Shown here piece by piece: positions 33,603-44,415 of a stretch of 64,000 nucleotides of DNA. Location: contig OY292280.1 of NCBI GenBank assembly GCA_958496175.1, positions 3,038,001-3,102,000 on the forward strand. The letters are read 5' to 3'. A program made the position numbers and the translations under genes. The notes under the pieces were generated by a model that saw nothing but the letters and a program-made list of their open reading frames with translations, was not told the origin of the DNA and searched no databases. Every line of letters starts with the position of its first letter. Position 1 is the stretch's first letter. The stretch comes from Sisyra terminalis. Its lineage: Eukaryota > Arthropoda > Insecta > Neuroptera > Sisyridae.

Positions 33603-33742
33603 ATTATTATTATTATTATTATTATTTATTACCAGGATGTAATACATTCATATTTACATACAAATTTTTTATACATAGATATGCACCTATAGAGATGAAG
33701 CAAATCATCTGTGCATAGGCCCGGTTTTTTTTTTGTTATATT
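33603..33742 (-). mobile_element. Nested non-LTR 3' tail with (TAA)n
   Basis: The insertion separates two halves of a hairpin that is contiguous in copies X and Z (ttttgatt ... attgctcagcaa). On the minus strand it ends tacatcctggtaataaataa, then TAA repeats, a tail type used by some non-LTR elements (I-clade elements end in TAA repeats). It is short, and the clade is a guess. Confidence 0.45.
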
Positions 33743-34375
33743 GCTCAGCAAACATTATATTGCAGCTACGAAAATTAATACTGTGTAATGACCACTGGAG
33801 ATAGTTGATTGGCAATCGGAATACGTATTTGTAGTTTTACACAAAGCAATCGATTGGGACATTGCTTTAACATTAATGCTGTGTAAATTATGTTCTGGTA
33901 ATTTTTACTGTACAAGGGCCATTGATCATCGCTTCAAAACTGGCCTGTTCTTGATTTGTAAATATTTCTCAATTTACGAACTTTTATGAACTTTAGAGTC
34001 AAAACTTGGCTTTCCTGATTTTCAGTCTACTGGTGGCCAAGTGGTCGAGGAAACCTCTGCAAAATTGACTGGTTTTGGGTTCGTTTCTCATATCAAGAAA
34101 ATTTTTGATGTTTCTCGACAACGGATTTTTATTAGCCCCAGGGTCACTAATGACGCATGATCTTTAGTCTTAGTAGGTCTCTACGAAGGTTTTTGGCTAC
34201 TTTGGGTTAGTAAAAATCTGTGATCGAGAAATATCATAAATTTGCTCGATACAAAGATCGATCTTAAAATTTAACAGTTTTGGAGTGGTTATCTAGACCT
34301 TTTGGCCCCCAGTAGGTGATCAGGAATTTATGAATTTTTGTGAATCATCACAAAGCAGTTACGGAGTGATCCAAA

Positions 34376-34440
34376 CTACTTTATGACTACTGAGGAAGAT
34401 TGCTTGGCAATCGAAATACGTATCTGAGCAATACGTCACA
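34376..34440 (+). ncRNA. Hammerhead ribozyme motif, right arm of copy Y
   Basis: CTGAGGA (34390-34396), extra A, GATTGC-TTG-GCAATC, GAAA, TACGTA, TC. Before the core is ACTA and after the cleavage site TGAG, so stem I retains its innermost pair but weakens outward. Confidence 0.55.
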
Positions 34441-34700
34441 AATATTTTTGTTTCAACTTCTATTCAAACTTATGTTTATGGTATGATTTTTATATATTAT
34501 TATATTAAATTATACTACATAAATTGGACCGCAATATATTCTATATATTGTCTACACAGTACAACTGTTCAAAGTCAGTGAAAAATTTTTATTTCAATTA
34601 TATCGATTATATAAGTATAAAGGAAGAAAAGAGACAAATCAATAAAAATTTGAACAAGTTAATAACAAATTTTCTTGTTTTTTTTTGCCCACAATTCTAT

Positions 34701-34924
34701 CGACATTCCGAAGAATTCGGTACAGTTATCGAAAACAATGATGACACTAATATCGATAGTGAAAAGGAATATCCTTTTGAACAAAAATTAGAATTGGATA
34801 TATAGAAATTTCAAACAATGAAAATAGAATGAGACAAAAGATGTTCAAGTACATTCTAAGCATGATAGAATATGCGAGAAACATTTGGAACTCTCTAGAA
34901 ATTTCCAGAATACGACCAAAGTGT
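34701..34924 (+). pseudogene. Decayed coding fragment, paralogue of 8879-9244
   Basis: The frame 34701-34805 reads RHSEEFGTVIENND, IDSEKEYPFEQKLELDI, then stop. A second piece from 34841 reads MFKYILSMIEYARNIWNSLE. Both match the copy at 8.9-9.2 kb with many third-position changes. Past residue SLEISR the match ends and family C begins. The product is unknown, probably a transposon protein. Confidence 0.5.
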
Positions 34925-34932
34925 ATATAAAT

Positions 34933-35770
34933 GGTACCGGAAAGTATTGTCGGTTTTTCAATATACAATTTAAACACCAAATTGGTACAACTGATTTTAA
35001 ATCTATGATAAGATCAGCCTCAATAGTATTAACATTTTGACATCTAGTATGCAAATTTTTAATGTCATATTAGTAAAAACCAATTGATTACTAAGGACAA
35101 TATCAAAAAATTCCATTTTTGAACATTTCTTAAGTTTTCAATTTTTTGTACCATTTAGTAAATGTGGTAGCGATTGAAATAAATAGAAATCCGATGAAAT
35201 AACTTTAGACAGTTATAGTGGGTATGGCAATATCATCCCCCCCCCTTAATTTATTAATGTTTTTCCAAGGCTTTTCTTCTGCAAAGGAGTCTTGCATTAG
35301 TCAATTTTCAGCATAGAATTTTATCTGTTTTTGGACACTTTTGGGTATTTAACCAATCGATTAAATTGATTAGGATTATTTGGCAGCTCTTTGATTTTAT
35401 GGTATACAATTGGCACCATTTTCTCCCTTAACTTCTTATTGGATCAATTTTTGCTCATTTTTCGTTGGTACCAGTTGGAGAAATGAAACTTATCGAATAT
35501 GAACTTAAACTCATTTGGTATTAATGAACATCTAATGCACTTTGATAAGCATTGAAAATGTTTTTCGTAACAACTTTGCCTTGCTATCCTGTACAACTCT
35601 AAGAGCATACAATGCCGAATTTATATTCTTTCGGGTTTTTGGTCCTACCATTTCATTAAAGATTTCAGAATAAAAAATATTTTGTAATTTTGTACTAAGT
35701 TGATAAATTACTCTAATCATAAAATGTCTTTTGTATCACTTTGAAATAACTTATAAGCAAATAAATGGTA
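34933..35770 (+). mobile_element. Family C element, longest copy
   Basis: It starts at gtaccggaaagtattgtcgg. It aligns in reverse with 4200-5215 and 39240-39900, and its end words (gtatcactttgaaataactt, then ataagcaaat) match about 59800. The minus-strand frame 35720-35532 (62 residues, with FNEMVGPKTRKNINSALYAL and DSKAKLLRKTFSML) is also open in the paralogues apart from small breaks, so it was coding. Further minus-strand frame-2 words KIKELPNNPNQFNRLVKYPK follow. No known family was recognised. Confidence 0.55.
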
Positions 35771-36877
35771 CTTGAATGACTTGGTTTAACAACGACATTT
35801 TTTTCTGGTACAATCCGGTAATTATCTGTACAATATGCACGGTTTGTGTTTCTTATCCATAAATCTGTACAATATTCTTCAAATAAATGTATAGTGTTTT
35901 ATACCATTGTATAGCGGTTCATGGAGAGTAACATTTTCTTTAATTTTATCCATTCAGCATCGTATAGTTCCCGAGTAAATTGCATACAACGTTCAATCAG
36001 GCGACATTACAAAAATTCCGTTTTAACAATTTGGTAGGGAACCCGAATTGAATTCATAATCAACCCCTAATATTTATTGTGATTTAAACTACTTGAAGCA
36101 TATGTTTTCAATCAAAACTATCCAATTAGTTCTGGAGAGATCATCGGTTTTGGTGTAATATGAAAATTTGAATTTCGATTAAGTACAAATTGCAGTTTAT
36201 TTCTTCGGGCAATAACACGATCATCCCCTAAATATTCATTTTCCACATTGAAAACTATCTAGTTAATTGCAAATTGCACAAATAACGTTTACTGAAATGA
36301 CCGTACTAATATTCTAGTTACAAAAAGTATTATTTAGATCACTTATTCCTACCCTTAACATACAAGATTTCATAATAAATGATTTTAATGATTCATATTT
36401 TTTTTTTGTATTCTCTTTAATTGTTATATTTCTCTTATATTCCCCGAGTATCATGCAAAGATTCTGATTTTACTATTTTGCTACTGAGCCCTAATGATAA
36501 ATGTCACTAGGCCTTATTATACAGTGCTTTAAAATAATTCGAGCGTATGTTTTCAATCAAAACTGCCCAATTATTACCGAAGCGATAATTGGTTTCGATG
36601 TAATATGAAATTCAAATTTCGATTAAGTATAAATTGCAAGTATATTTCTTCCAGCAATGACACGATCACCTCCCTAATATTTTAATGTGAAAATTGCTTA
36701 TCGCTTTATACCATTGTATAGCGGATCCCTTTCCTATCATAGGATCCCTTTCCTTCCAAAATTCAATTTGATACTTAGTGCTAGTAGTTTTCGATTAAAT
36801 TGGTTATGATGATTGGATAAATAGGTGTCATGAAATTATAGTAGTACTATAATATTATATATAATACTATATTATAG
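35771..36877. repeat. Direct duplication, about 446-bp spacing
   Basis: The block catatgttttcaatcaaaac at about 36099 recurs at about 36545, with matching downstream words (tttcgattaagta, then caaattgca or taaattgca, then cacgatca). The word tataccattgtatagcgg occurs at about 35901 and about 36699. It is possibly the continuation of family C. Nothing else is seen. Confidence 0.5.
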
Positions 36878-37281
36878 TAGCTACTTTGGGTTAGTAAAAA
36901 TCTGTAATCGAGAAATATCATAAATTTGTTCGATACAAGGATCGATCTTAAAATTTAACAGTTTTGAAGTGGTTTTTTAGACCTTTCGGCCACCAGTAGG
37001 CGAATCAGGAATTTATGAATTTTTGTGAATCGTCACAAAGCAGTTAAGGAGTGATCCAAACTACTTGATGACCAATGAGGAAGATTGCTTGGCAATCGAA
37101 ATACGTATCTGGGCAATACGTCACAAATATTTTTGTTTGAACTTCTGTGCAAATTTATGTTTATGGTATGATTTTTATATATTATTATATTAAATTATAC
37201 TACATAAATTGAACCGCAATATATTCTATATATTGTATGCACAGTATAACTGTTCAAAGTCAGCGAAAAAATCATATTTTG
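36878..37281 (+). mobile_element. Right half of a composite hammerhead/SINE element (copy W)
   Basis: It begins inside the reversed SINE (ctactttgggttagtaaaaa), passes its head (gacctttcggccaccagtag at about 36990-37009), and then the whole right arm to ...gtcagcgaaaaaatcat. The ribozyme core at 37064-37132 has ATGAGGA instead of CTGAGGA (first core base changed), which should disable it. Confidence 0.7.
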
Positions 37282-38216
37282 ATCAACTTCTATGGTTTTT
37301 GGATATCCAAAAATCACCAAATTTTTGAATTATTTTTCTTTATATTTGAAGATTAGGTTCGATTTTTGGTTGAACAGTGTGTATTTTGTGGACAAGTTTT
37401 ACTGGATTTGTGGGGAATAGTATGGAGGCAAATGTATTGAATTTGTTTATAGATCGAGTACATATGCATAGTGGAGTTTATTACGGTTAATTTCTGATAT
37501 GAAATTGATTTTCGTCGGCAAGTTTGTAATATCAGGTAGGCAAAACGTGCTTACTAATCACACAAATAAATCGAGCGTTAAATTAAAACAATCAATATCG
37601 ATTTGTTTATGACTTTAACACATACAAGTGCAATTCAAAACCGTAAAAATGTTTCAATAAAAACGAAAATTAAAACGTGATCCGAAACATATACAATTGG
37701 AATAAGACGTAAAAAGTATCAAAGGTTTTTTTTTTGTGGAATTCAAGTTTAAATAACAATAAGAGGAATTAATATTTTTTTTTCTTCTATAAGAATATGC
37801 AGCTAATTTTCAATCAGTTCGAGGAAAGAAGTGTTAGGTATATACCGCAGGTCTTTTTTGGTCGCTAACGATATATTTTCAAATATATAAATGGAGGTGA
37901 TAAATCAATTTTGTTGAAATGAAAAGAATTCAAGAAGAAAAACGAACAAAACGTTCGATGTTGGTCTCTATGATGTGGATTCGATGGATTTTATCCGATC
38001 GAACAAAATAAAAATATATTCAGCTTTTAAGATCAACGACTGATGTTGAAAGAGGGCGTAAAACGAATATTTGTCTCAAAAAAAAAATATAAATGTACAA
38101 AATAAAAACGACTCATAATATACAAAACGTCTGTCTCTACAACCCCACTTTGATTTCCGAACAACATACAATTTAAGATTTTTTTCAAATCGTTTTTTTC
38201 GACATTGAATAACAAG
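37282..38216. other. No recognised gene or repeat
   Basis: AT-rich DNA with T-rich runs. Nothing was identified. Confidence 0.4.
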
Positions 38217-38321
38217 CTAATGACCAGATTTATGGTTTCGATCATCCGCCAGGGATGGCAAAGTTGCGGCCGAATAAACTCGAACAGGAACAACACCGCT
38301 TGGCTTTAATTCCGCGGCCAT
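38217..38321 (-). CDS. Short candidate coding frame in good start context, unidentified
   Basis: The minus strand has ggacatggccgcgg at the start, a good translation-start context, followed by a 34-residue frame (MAAELKPSGVVPVRVYSAAT, then LPSLADDRNHKSGH) in a locally GC-rich stretch. It could be a first coding exon with a downstream donor not identified, a small peptide, or chance. Confidence 0.25.
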   Translation of the reverse strand: MAAELKPSGVVPVRVYSAATLPSLADDRNHKSGH

Positions 38322-38939
38322 GTCCCCCTACTCGACAGCCCTGCCAAATCGAAATTATTTGTATTTAAATAGTCGGTAATTGACAATGATTGATTCCAAG
38401 CAAAAATGTCAGTACAATTCAATTATTTACATATTCGGTTCAGCAGTAAAGAAAAAAAAAACAGCGACAACCAACCGAATGCAGGATGCAAGAAAATTTT
38501 ATGTAAATCCCAATTTTTTTCCTCTCGTTTTTTGATTATCAAAAGGTGAACGATTTTTACATTTCAGACCACAAAAAGTACATTTTTTGCACATTTAAAT
38601 TATATACAAAATTTTGTGGTGTGAAAAATTTCCATATTTGCCCGTCTCGAATATTTAAGCCGGAAATGTATTTTGAACCAACTGACACACAAAAAATGAA
38701 TACCAAATAGTAAATTCACAAATTTATATCAATTTTAAGCAAAATTACTTCTTTTTACACAAATTAAATCCGGTATTTTCACATTTATCTTCCAGATAAA
38801 ATTTATCCCGAGGATTAAAAAAAAACATAATTTATCCATCCAGAATTCCCCTTGGTTTTGAAATACATACAATACAAATTGGAATTTTCACATCTAAATA
38901 ATAATATTAATTTTTATTTTCCAAGATGAAAATAATAGA
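38322..38939. other. No recognised gene or repeat
   Basis: AT-rich sequence without notable features. Confidence 0.4.
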
Positions 38940-38999
38940 ACCTCTGAAGAACTGCATCCTCTAGGCTTATTGAGCATCCTGGGCCCCTATTTCCCTTAG

Positions 39000-39240
39000 T
39001 TAAAACTTTTTCTCCAAAAGTATCCTAGATACTGAAAAGTTTTTAAGCTACAAGGTACAGGTCCTTTAAAAAAGTATCTAAGATACTAGTTATCCTTTAA
39101 CCCAAAAAATAAAGGAACTAAGAGAGTATCTTAGTTCCTTTAAAGTTTCTAAGTATCTTAGATACTTTATAAAAGAAACTGTATCACGTAATTTAAATAA
39201 TATCTTAGATACCGAAAAGTAATTTAAATACCTAAATACC
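39000..39240. repeat. Palindrome-rich tract with a 14-bp perfect hairpin
   Basis: Repeated palindromic words agtatctaagatact and atcttagatact are scattered through this stretch. At 39110-39142, TAAAGGAACTAAGA faces TCTTAGTTCCTTTA across a 5-base loop. A shorter relative (agatactgaaaagtaactta) lies near 30546. It may be the tip of family C or a separate foldback MITE. Confidence 0.5.
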
Positions 39241-39902
39241 GAGAAATACGACTTGTATAAGAGGCTAATTATATTATTGACTTAAAATTAAAAGTGGTAC
39301 CAAAATTTTGTATTTTAATTGTTTATTGAAAAACGACCATACTTTCCGGGTCTCCTTACATTATCGAGACTGGAACTACTGAACTTAGGTACTGTTTCAG
39401 GTACTTCAGGTACTAGACTAAATTGTTATTTAAAGAATGTCGTTTCCAAACCAATAATCATTTAATTGCCATTTATCAGCTTATAAGTTAATCCAAAGTG
39501 GTTCTAAAAACATTCTATGGTTAGAGTAATTTATCAACTTAGTAAAAATTACAAACTATTTTTTATTCCGAAATCTTTAATGAAATGATAGGACCAAAAA
39601 CCCGAAAAAATATAAATTCAGTATTGTTTGCTAATCGAGTTTCACAGGATAGCAACGCAAAGTTGTTACGAAAAACATTTTCAATGCTTATCTAAGTGCA
39701 TTATACCTAAAAGTGTCCCATAATACTCAAAAGTGTTCAAAAACTGTTAACAGATAGAATTCTATGCTGCAATATGGTAATGTAAGACCCTGGGACTGAT
39801 CATATTATCGATTTAAAATCAATAGTTATAACAAAATTTTGTGGTTTAATTGTATAATGAAGAAATGACATTCTTTTCCAGTACACCTATTATTTGACTT
39901 TT
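39240..39902 (-). mobile_element. Family C element, third copy
   Basis: It contains attgtttattgaaaaacgac, then catactttccggg, at one edge and the coding-like frame at about 39545-39700 (KTRKNINS, SQDSNAKLLRKTFSMLI, then stop) matching 35532-35720. Middle parts are deleted compared with the 34.9 kb copy. Confidence 0.55.
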
Positions 39903-40975
39903 GAATTCCGGTATTAGAAAATTGTACAAACGGCAGAAAATAATAGTTGGTATTTTAGTATACCGGCATAGTATTTCCTAGTTCCATGGCAGTTGAATTT
40001 TGTAATCACCAGAGAATTGGATATCTTCTTATGTGGTCTCTAATCTTTTGATATTCTGATAAAAAATTGGTTTTATTAAATTGGAATTGCCAGAGAAAAC
40101 AAAGGGTGAAAAAGTAAAACAAAAATAATTAGTGAAAAAGTATTATACATTTTGTATTTCTAGCATTATAATATCAGTATAACTAATTTCATCCGGTAGG
40201 GAAAAATAAAAACAAAAACTTATTCTATTTTGGAATGATGGCAACCCTTGAACATATAGTGGTGCCAACTTACAAAATTTCTAGTAAATTCCGAAAAATC
40301 GATATATAAACTTATGAATTCCGGTAATAGAAAATTGTACAAAGGGCAGAAAACACCAGTAGTTGGTATTTTAGTATACCGGCATAGTATTCCCTAGTTC
40401 CATGGGAGTTAAATTTTGTAGTCGTCAGAGAATTTGATATCTTGTTATGAGGTCTCTATTCTTTTGATAATCTGATAAAACATTTGGTTTTATTAAACTG
40501 GAATTGTCAGAGAAAACAAAGGGTGGAAAAGTATTAAAAAAAATAATTAGTGAAAAAGTATTATACATTTTCTATTTTCACCTTTATATTCTCAATTTAA
40601 CTAATTTCATCCGGTAGGAAAAAATAAAAACAAAAACTTATTCTATTTTGGAATGATGGCAACCCTTGAACATATAGTGGTGCCAACTTACAAAATTTCT
40701 AGTAAATTTCGAAAAATCGATATTTAAACTTATGAATTCCGGTATTAGAAAATTGTACAAACGGCAGAAAACACCAGTAATTGGTATTTTAGTATACCGG
40801 CATAGTATTCCCTAGTTCCATGGGAGTTGAATTTTGGAATCGCCAGAGAATTGGATATCTTGTTATGTGGTCTCTATTCTTTTGATAATCTGATAAAAAA
40901 ATTGATTTTATTAAATTGGAATTGCCAGAGAAAACAAAGGGTGGAAAAGTATTAAAAAAATAATTGGTTAAAAAG
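39903..40975 (+). repeat. Satellite-like tandem repeat, about 415-bp unit, 2.6 copies
   Basis: Units start at gaattccggtattagaaaat (39903), gaattccggtaatagaaaat (40316) and gaattccggtattagaaaat (40734), with periods of 413 and 418 bp. Shared landmarks are agtataccggcatagtat, ctagttccatgg, aaacaaagggtg and atagtggtgccaactt. The third unit ends near 40975. Identity is high by eye, so the duplication is younger than most repeats here. Confidence 0.75.
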
Positions 40976-41040
40976 TTTTGATCGGACGGTAAACCGTTAT
41001 GAAGTGCAGGTTCGATTACTGAAATGATTTCAATTGAATT

Positions 41041-41548
41041 ATGCAATTTGATTGTTTGGATTGTAATATTTTTATTAGGCGTTCAGAGAACTATGTGAAC
41101 TGGCGATTGTTATCGGTATTCTTTGATTATTTGCAACGTATCCACTATCCGAATATATACAAAGAATGGCTTTTCAATGATGTTCAAAAATCGGTATGGG
41201 AAATTGATTTTGGTGTTTCTCGTTAAAAACTTATGACGAGTTAAGTTAGTCATATTTATGTGGCTTTTTGGAGAAGAACAGGTTAAAATAATATGCAAAC
41301 TGTTGCTATTGTTACTTAAAAGTATTTCGGGTCAGAATGTTTTAGTGATAACTGTTGGTACTTTGGTCGGGGCTTCGACTACGTATTCGTATATAATAAA
41401 GATAAACCGGTTTTGTGATTGTAATTCCTTGGCTAAAGAGTTGAGCATCGGAGGGTCCAACTTTGTGGCTATTCAACTATCGAAGTATTCACGTATTCAC
41501 GATTTCCTTCTCATTCTGGTTTGCTGTATTTATGGGCATAGCTGTTGA
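41041..41548 (+). other. Two adjacent open frames upstream of a poly(A) tract, unidentified
   Basis: Frame one (41041-41226) gives 61 residues beginning MQFDCLDCNIFIRRSENYV; frame two (41258-41548) gives 96 residues beginning MWLFGEEQVKIICKLLLLLL, with a hydrophobic N-terminus. The stretch is less AT-rich than its flanks and is followed at 41599-41624 by 26 consecutive A. This would fit a retroposed copy of a transcript, but no known protein was recognised and no target duplication was found. Confidence 0.25.
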
Positions 41549-41598
41549 TGGTTTAGGGAGTCGAGAGATGTAGGAGGATACGACGTGGAAGATCTCAC

Positions 41599-41624
41599 AA
41601 AAAAAAAAAAAAAAAAAAAAAAAA
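41599..41624 (+). repeat. Poly(A) run of 26
   Basis: It is the longest homopolymer in the window, just downstream of the 41041-41548 open frames. Confidence 0.8.
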
Positions 41625-42305
41625 TACACCGACCATAGAAGAAACCAGGCAAAGAAAAGAAAGAACATTATGTTTCATCTGCTTCGTTCATATTGTATAC
41701 GATTTTTTTTTTACTTTTGCTTTTGGAATTGACCTCCGGGGGCCTCCACGTCACCCTCACTCCCTCTTGCGTCCATCGTCCCAACAAAATTATGAAAATT
41801 TTAACAAATTTTGCCTTCATTATAGTCATCATAAATTAGCGAAATTAATCTTTTTCGCCCGCACTGTGATTTTTTTTCCTTTCCTTAATCAAATTCAATT
41901 ATTTAGAACCCGTTTCGTACAAATCGCCATTAATTAATGCCTCACACAAACTTTGTCAATCAAATTTATGTAAGCGGGTTTTCACATACGTATTTCGACT
42001 TAATTATATGCATATAACACCAAAAATCCAATCTTTTTTTTCTCAAACAATTAAAGCCCTCTACTTCACTTGTTTTTTTTTTTTTTAGAATTTCCAAAAC
42101 ATTTTGACTGCCTAGACGAATTTTCGGGCTAATACCCACGACTTCCTTAGCGTGCCATAAAAATATTTATGTGCTATTCTACTTACAACATGTGAAAAAA
42201 CACCACGCAGAACTAAACCGATGCATTTTCACATAGTTATAGCCGTTGTAGAATTTTTGTTTTTCATTTGAACCCGTAAGATTCCCAACCTACATTAATC
42301 CCAAG
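41625..42305. other. No recognised gene; short family F motif near 42130
   Basis: The phrase aatacccacgacttcctt, then agcgtgccataaaa (about 42131-42162), is related to about 3697 and to the reverse complement of about 56873-56920. Confidence 0.4.
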
Positions 42306-42449
42306 CTTTATAAATTACACAGGTTGCCCCATTAGAAAAACAATGACGTCATACGAAGAATTTTGAAATTTGAATTAGTCTGAAGATATGTACGAATTTC
42401 TTCTGGATACGTCACGTAGCGCATGAGGCCACCTGTGTATTTTATAAAC
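42306..42449. mobile_element. Small MITE, about 24-bp inverted ends
   Basis: The left end ctttataaattacacaggtt, then gcccc, and the right end, read inward as gtttataaaatacacaggtg, then gcc, are inverted repeats around about 95 bp. A second left end (gctataaattacacaggtag, then cccc) lies at about 59679. Confidence 0.55.
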
Positions 42450-42649
42450 CTTGCATTAATCCAACTTTACAAAATTACCAAATATTAAAATTCGTCTGAC
42501 CATTATCCCAAGTAGAAATACAACATTGCTCATAAAAATATCGACTTAGAATATCGATATTTTTAAAAAGAAAAATCAAAGTTTATGAATCATATAATCA
42601 ATTTATCGTGTTTTTTACGGTTTTTTCACCATTTAAATATATTTAGAGT

Positions 42650-43345
42650 CATTCGGGGTAACCGTGCGCAGTGGGTAAGTGTGCGCATCCCGTTTATCCT
42701 GAAATATTGAAGGGGTAAGTCATATTATGTGTAGTCTACTGAAAGGTACAATAACAAGGAACTAACTTACCTACAAAATTCCAATATAATGTTATTCATT
42801 TTCTTTTTAAGCAATAATTATTAGAATTCAGAACTGTAACTAAAATTTTTGTCACCACGGCAAAGATTCTCCAAGAATACTAACCAAGATAAATATTTTT
42901 TTTTCGTCTTAAGAAGTTATTTAAGTTTTTTTTTCTTCATAAAATATAAAGGTATATTTAGTATAGGCAAACTTATATGAGAATATACTAAAAATCTTTG
43001 CCTGGGGTAAGGGTGCGCAGATAATTTAGGCGCAAAACTTAAGTATGCTAACATTGCCACCACATAGCACTTACAAACTCCAACCACTGGTAAAGCTTTT
43101 TTCAGTCTTCTGAAACCTAAATACTCTATTGTATGCAATAAAGTCATGTCAGGGTACCCAATAAAAGCTATTACCCAATACCATGTAGCTCGGTTATTCA
43201 ATTTCTACTCAACTTTTATTATGTGCTTTTATATAAGTCAATATCTAAGCATTATAGCTATAAAATGCGTATATTTACCCGAACGATTGCGCACACTTAC
43301 CCACAAGTCGGGTCAAGTGTGCGCATTTGGAATCATTCTAAATAA
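42650..43345. mobile_element. Putative TIR element with gtgggtaagtgtgcgca ends
   Basis: The left side has gtgggtaagtgtgcgcat and the right side its complement gcgcacacttacccac, with outer words gtcattcgggg and aatcattc roughly mirrored. An internal ggggtaagggtgcgcag lies near 43003. No coding capacity; no clear target duplication. Confidence 0.45.
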
Positions 43346-44415
43346 TCTTTTATATTTTATAAATGTCAAGATTTTATGTATTATTATTTAATGTAATTAT
43401 TAATCCAATCAATACTTTATCATATGCAGGATTTCTTTTATTCTTATTCCTCATTGTTTAATTTTTACTCTGGTTTAAATCTTTAAGTGCCAACACTTGA
43501 CTCGAATGGCTCTATATAAAATATTTCTTAAATAATAATATACGATCCCGTAACATTTTAAACTCCATCTGTTTAGATTACTATCTAACTTATCCTAACC
43601 TAACCAATCGTTAGTTTATAATCTAACGCGTTATATTATAAACTGGCGGAGTTCACAAATCAACGTTTTTCACTGAGAGAGGTACCTGATTATTTGTTAA
43701 CAATGAATGAGATAGAGGAGGACGCTATGATAAAATATCACTCATAAAACATTACTCATACAAAACGATGTATCATCGAGGTTTTGGGTTTTAAGTTCGA
43801 TGTAAAAATATCGATATTTATGAACGATAAATCGATTTTCGGAAAAGAGGTTAGGAGCTGTTTCAATTAGTTGTATTTGTCAAAGAGTATATTTTTGTCA
43901 AAAAAATAAGAGAAAAAAAAAATTTTTTTTGGCCACGTAAAAGATGATTTTTTGGATTTGTTAAAAAAATACAGTATGAAAACTAAGGTATATTTTCAGT
44001 GGTAAAATTACTTTTGGCCCATTCTGTACTTGCCATTGAAAAGTAATTATTCGATAAGTATTGAAATTGCATGAATCAGTGATGGAGAGTTGATTTGACG
44101 CCTCATAACCGAGAATTATTAGCCTTGGGAAAAAATGTCGGAACAATTACGGAAAGAAATTAAATTTTCTATCAAAAAATTTACGACCACGAAAGTGATG
44201 AAACGAATATTTTATGGGATATTGTTGATAATTGAAATTGCAAAACGCAATACTAATTCATCAGATGTAATACTAATAACAGTTACCTACTGTTAAGATA
44301 AGTCGCCATTTTTTAATAATTGTAATAACTACCGGCTTTTCAATACCTAATTGGAAACACAACATTGCATCATTGGTGATATCAGTGAAATTTCAATACT
44401 ATGCAATAAAATTTA
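43346..44415. other. No recognised gene or repeat
   Basis: AT-rich sequence. A 61-codon minus frame at 43961-44146 has no recognisable product. Confidence 0.4.

Larger units (their letters stand above)
33372..34600 (-). mobile_element. Composite hammerhead/SINE foldback element, most complete copy (Y)
   Basis: The left arm (33372-33555) and right arm (34350-34600) are inverted repeats, each with a ribozyme motif pointing outward. Between them lie an inner hairpin pair, the caagaacaggccagttttga block on the minus strand, a SINE head forward at about 34026 (tctactggtggccaagtggt), and a reversed SINE head ending near 34316. The whole interior is the reverse complement of copies X and Z. A (TTA)n-containing insertion at 33605-33742 splits one inner hairpin. 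Confidence 0.75.

Noticed and set aside
33555..34350. Apparent inversion of the composite's interior between copy Y and copies X/Z
   Set aside because: Because the arms are themselves inverted repeats, insertion of the whole element in the opposite orientation looks the same. Arm-specific differences would be needed to show a true internal flip, and the left arm of X is too short.
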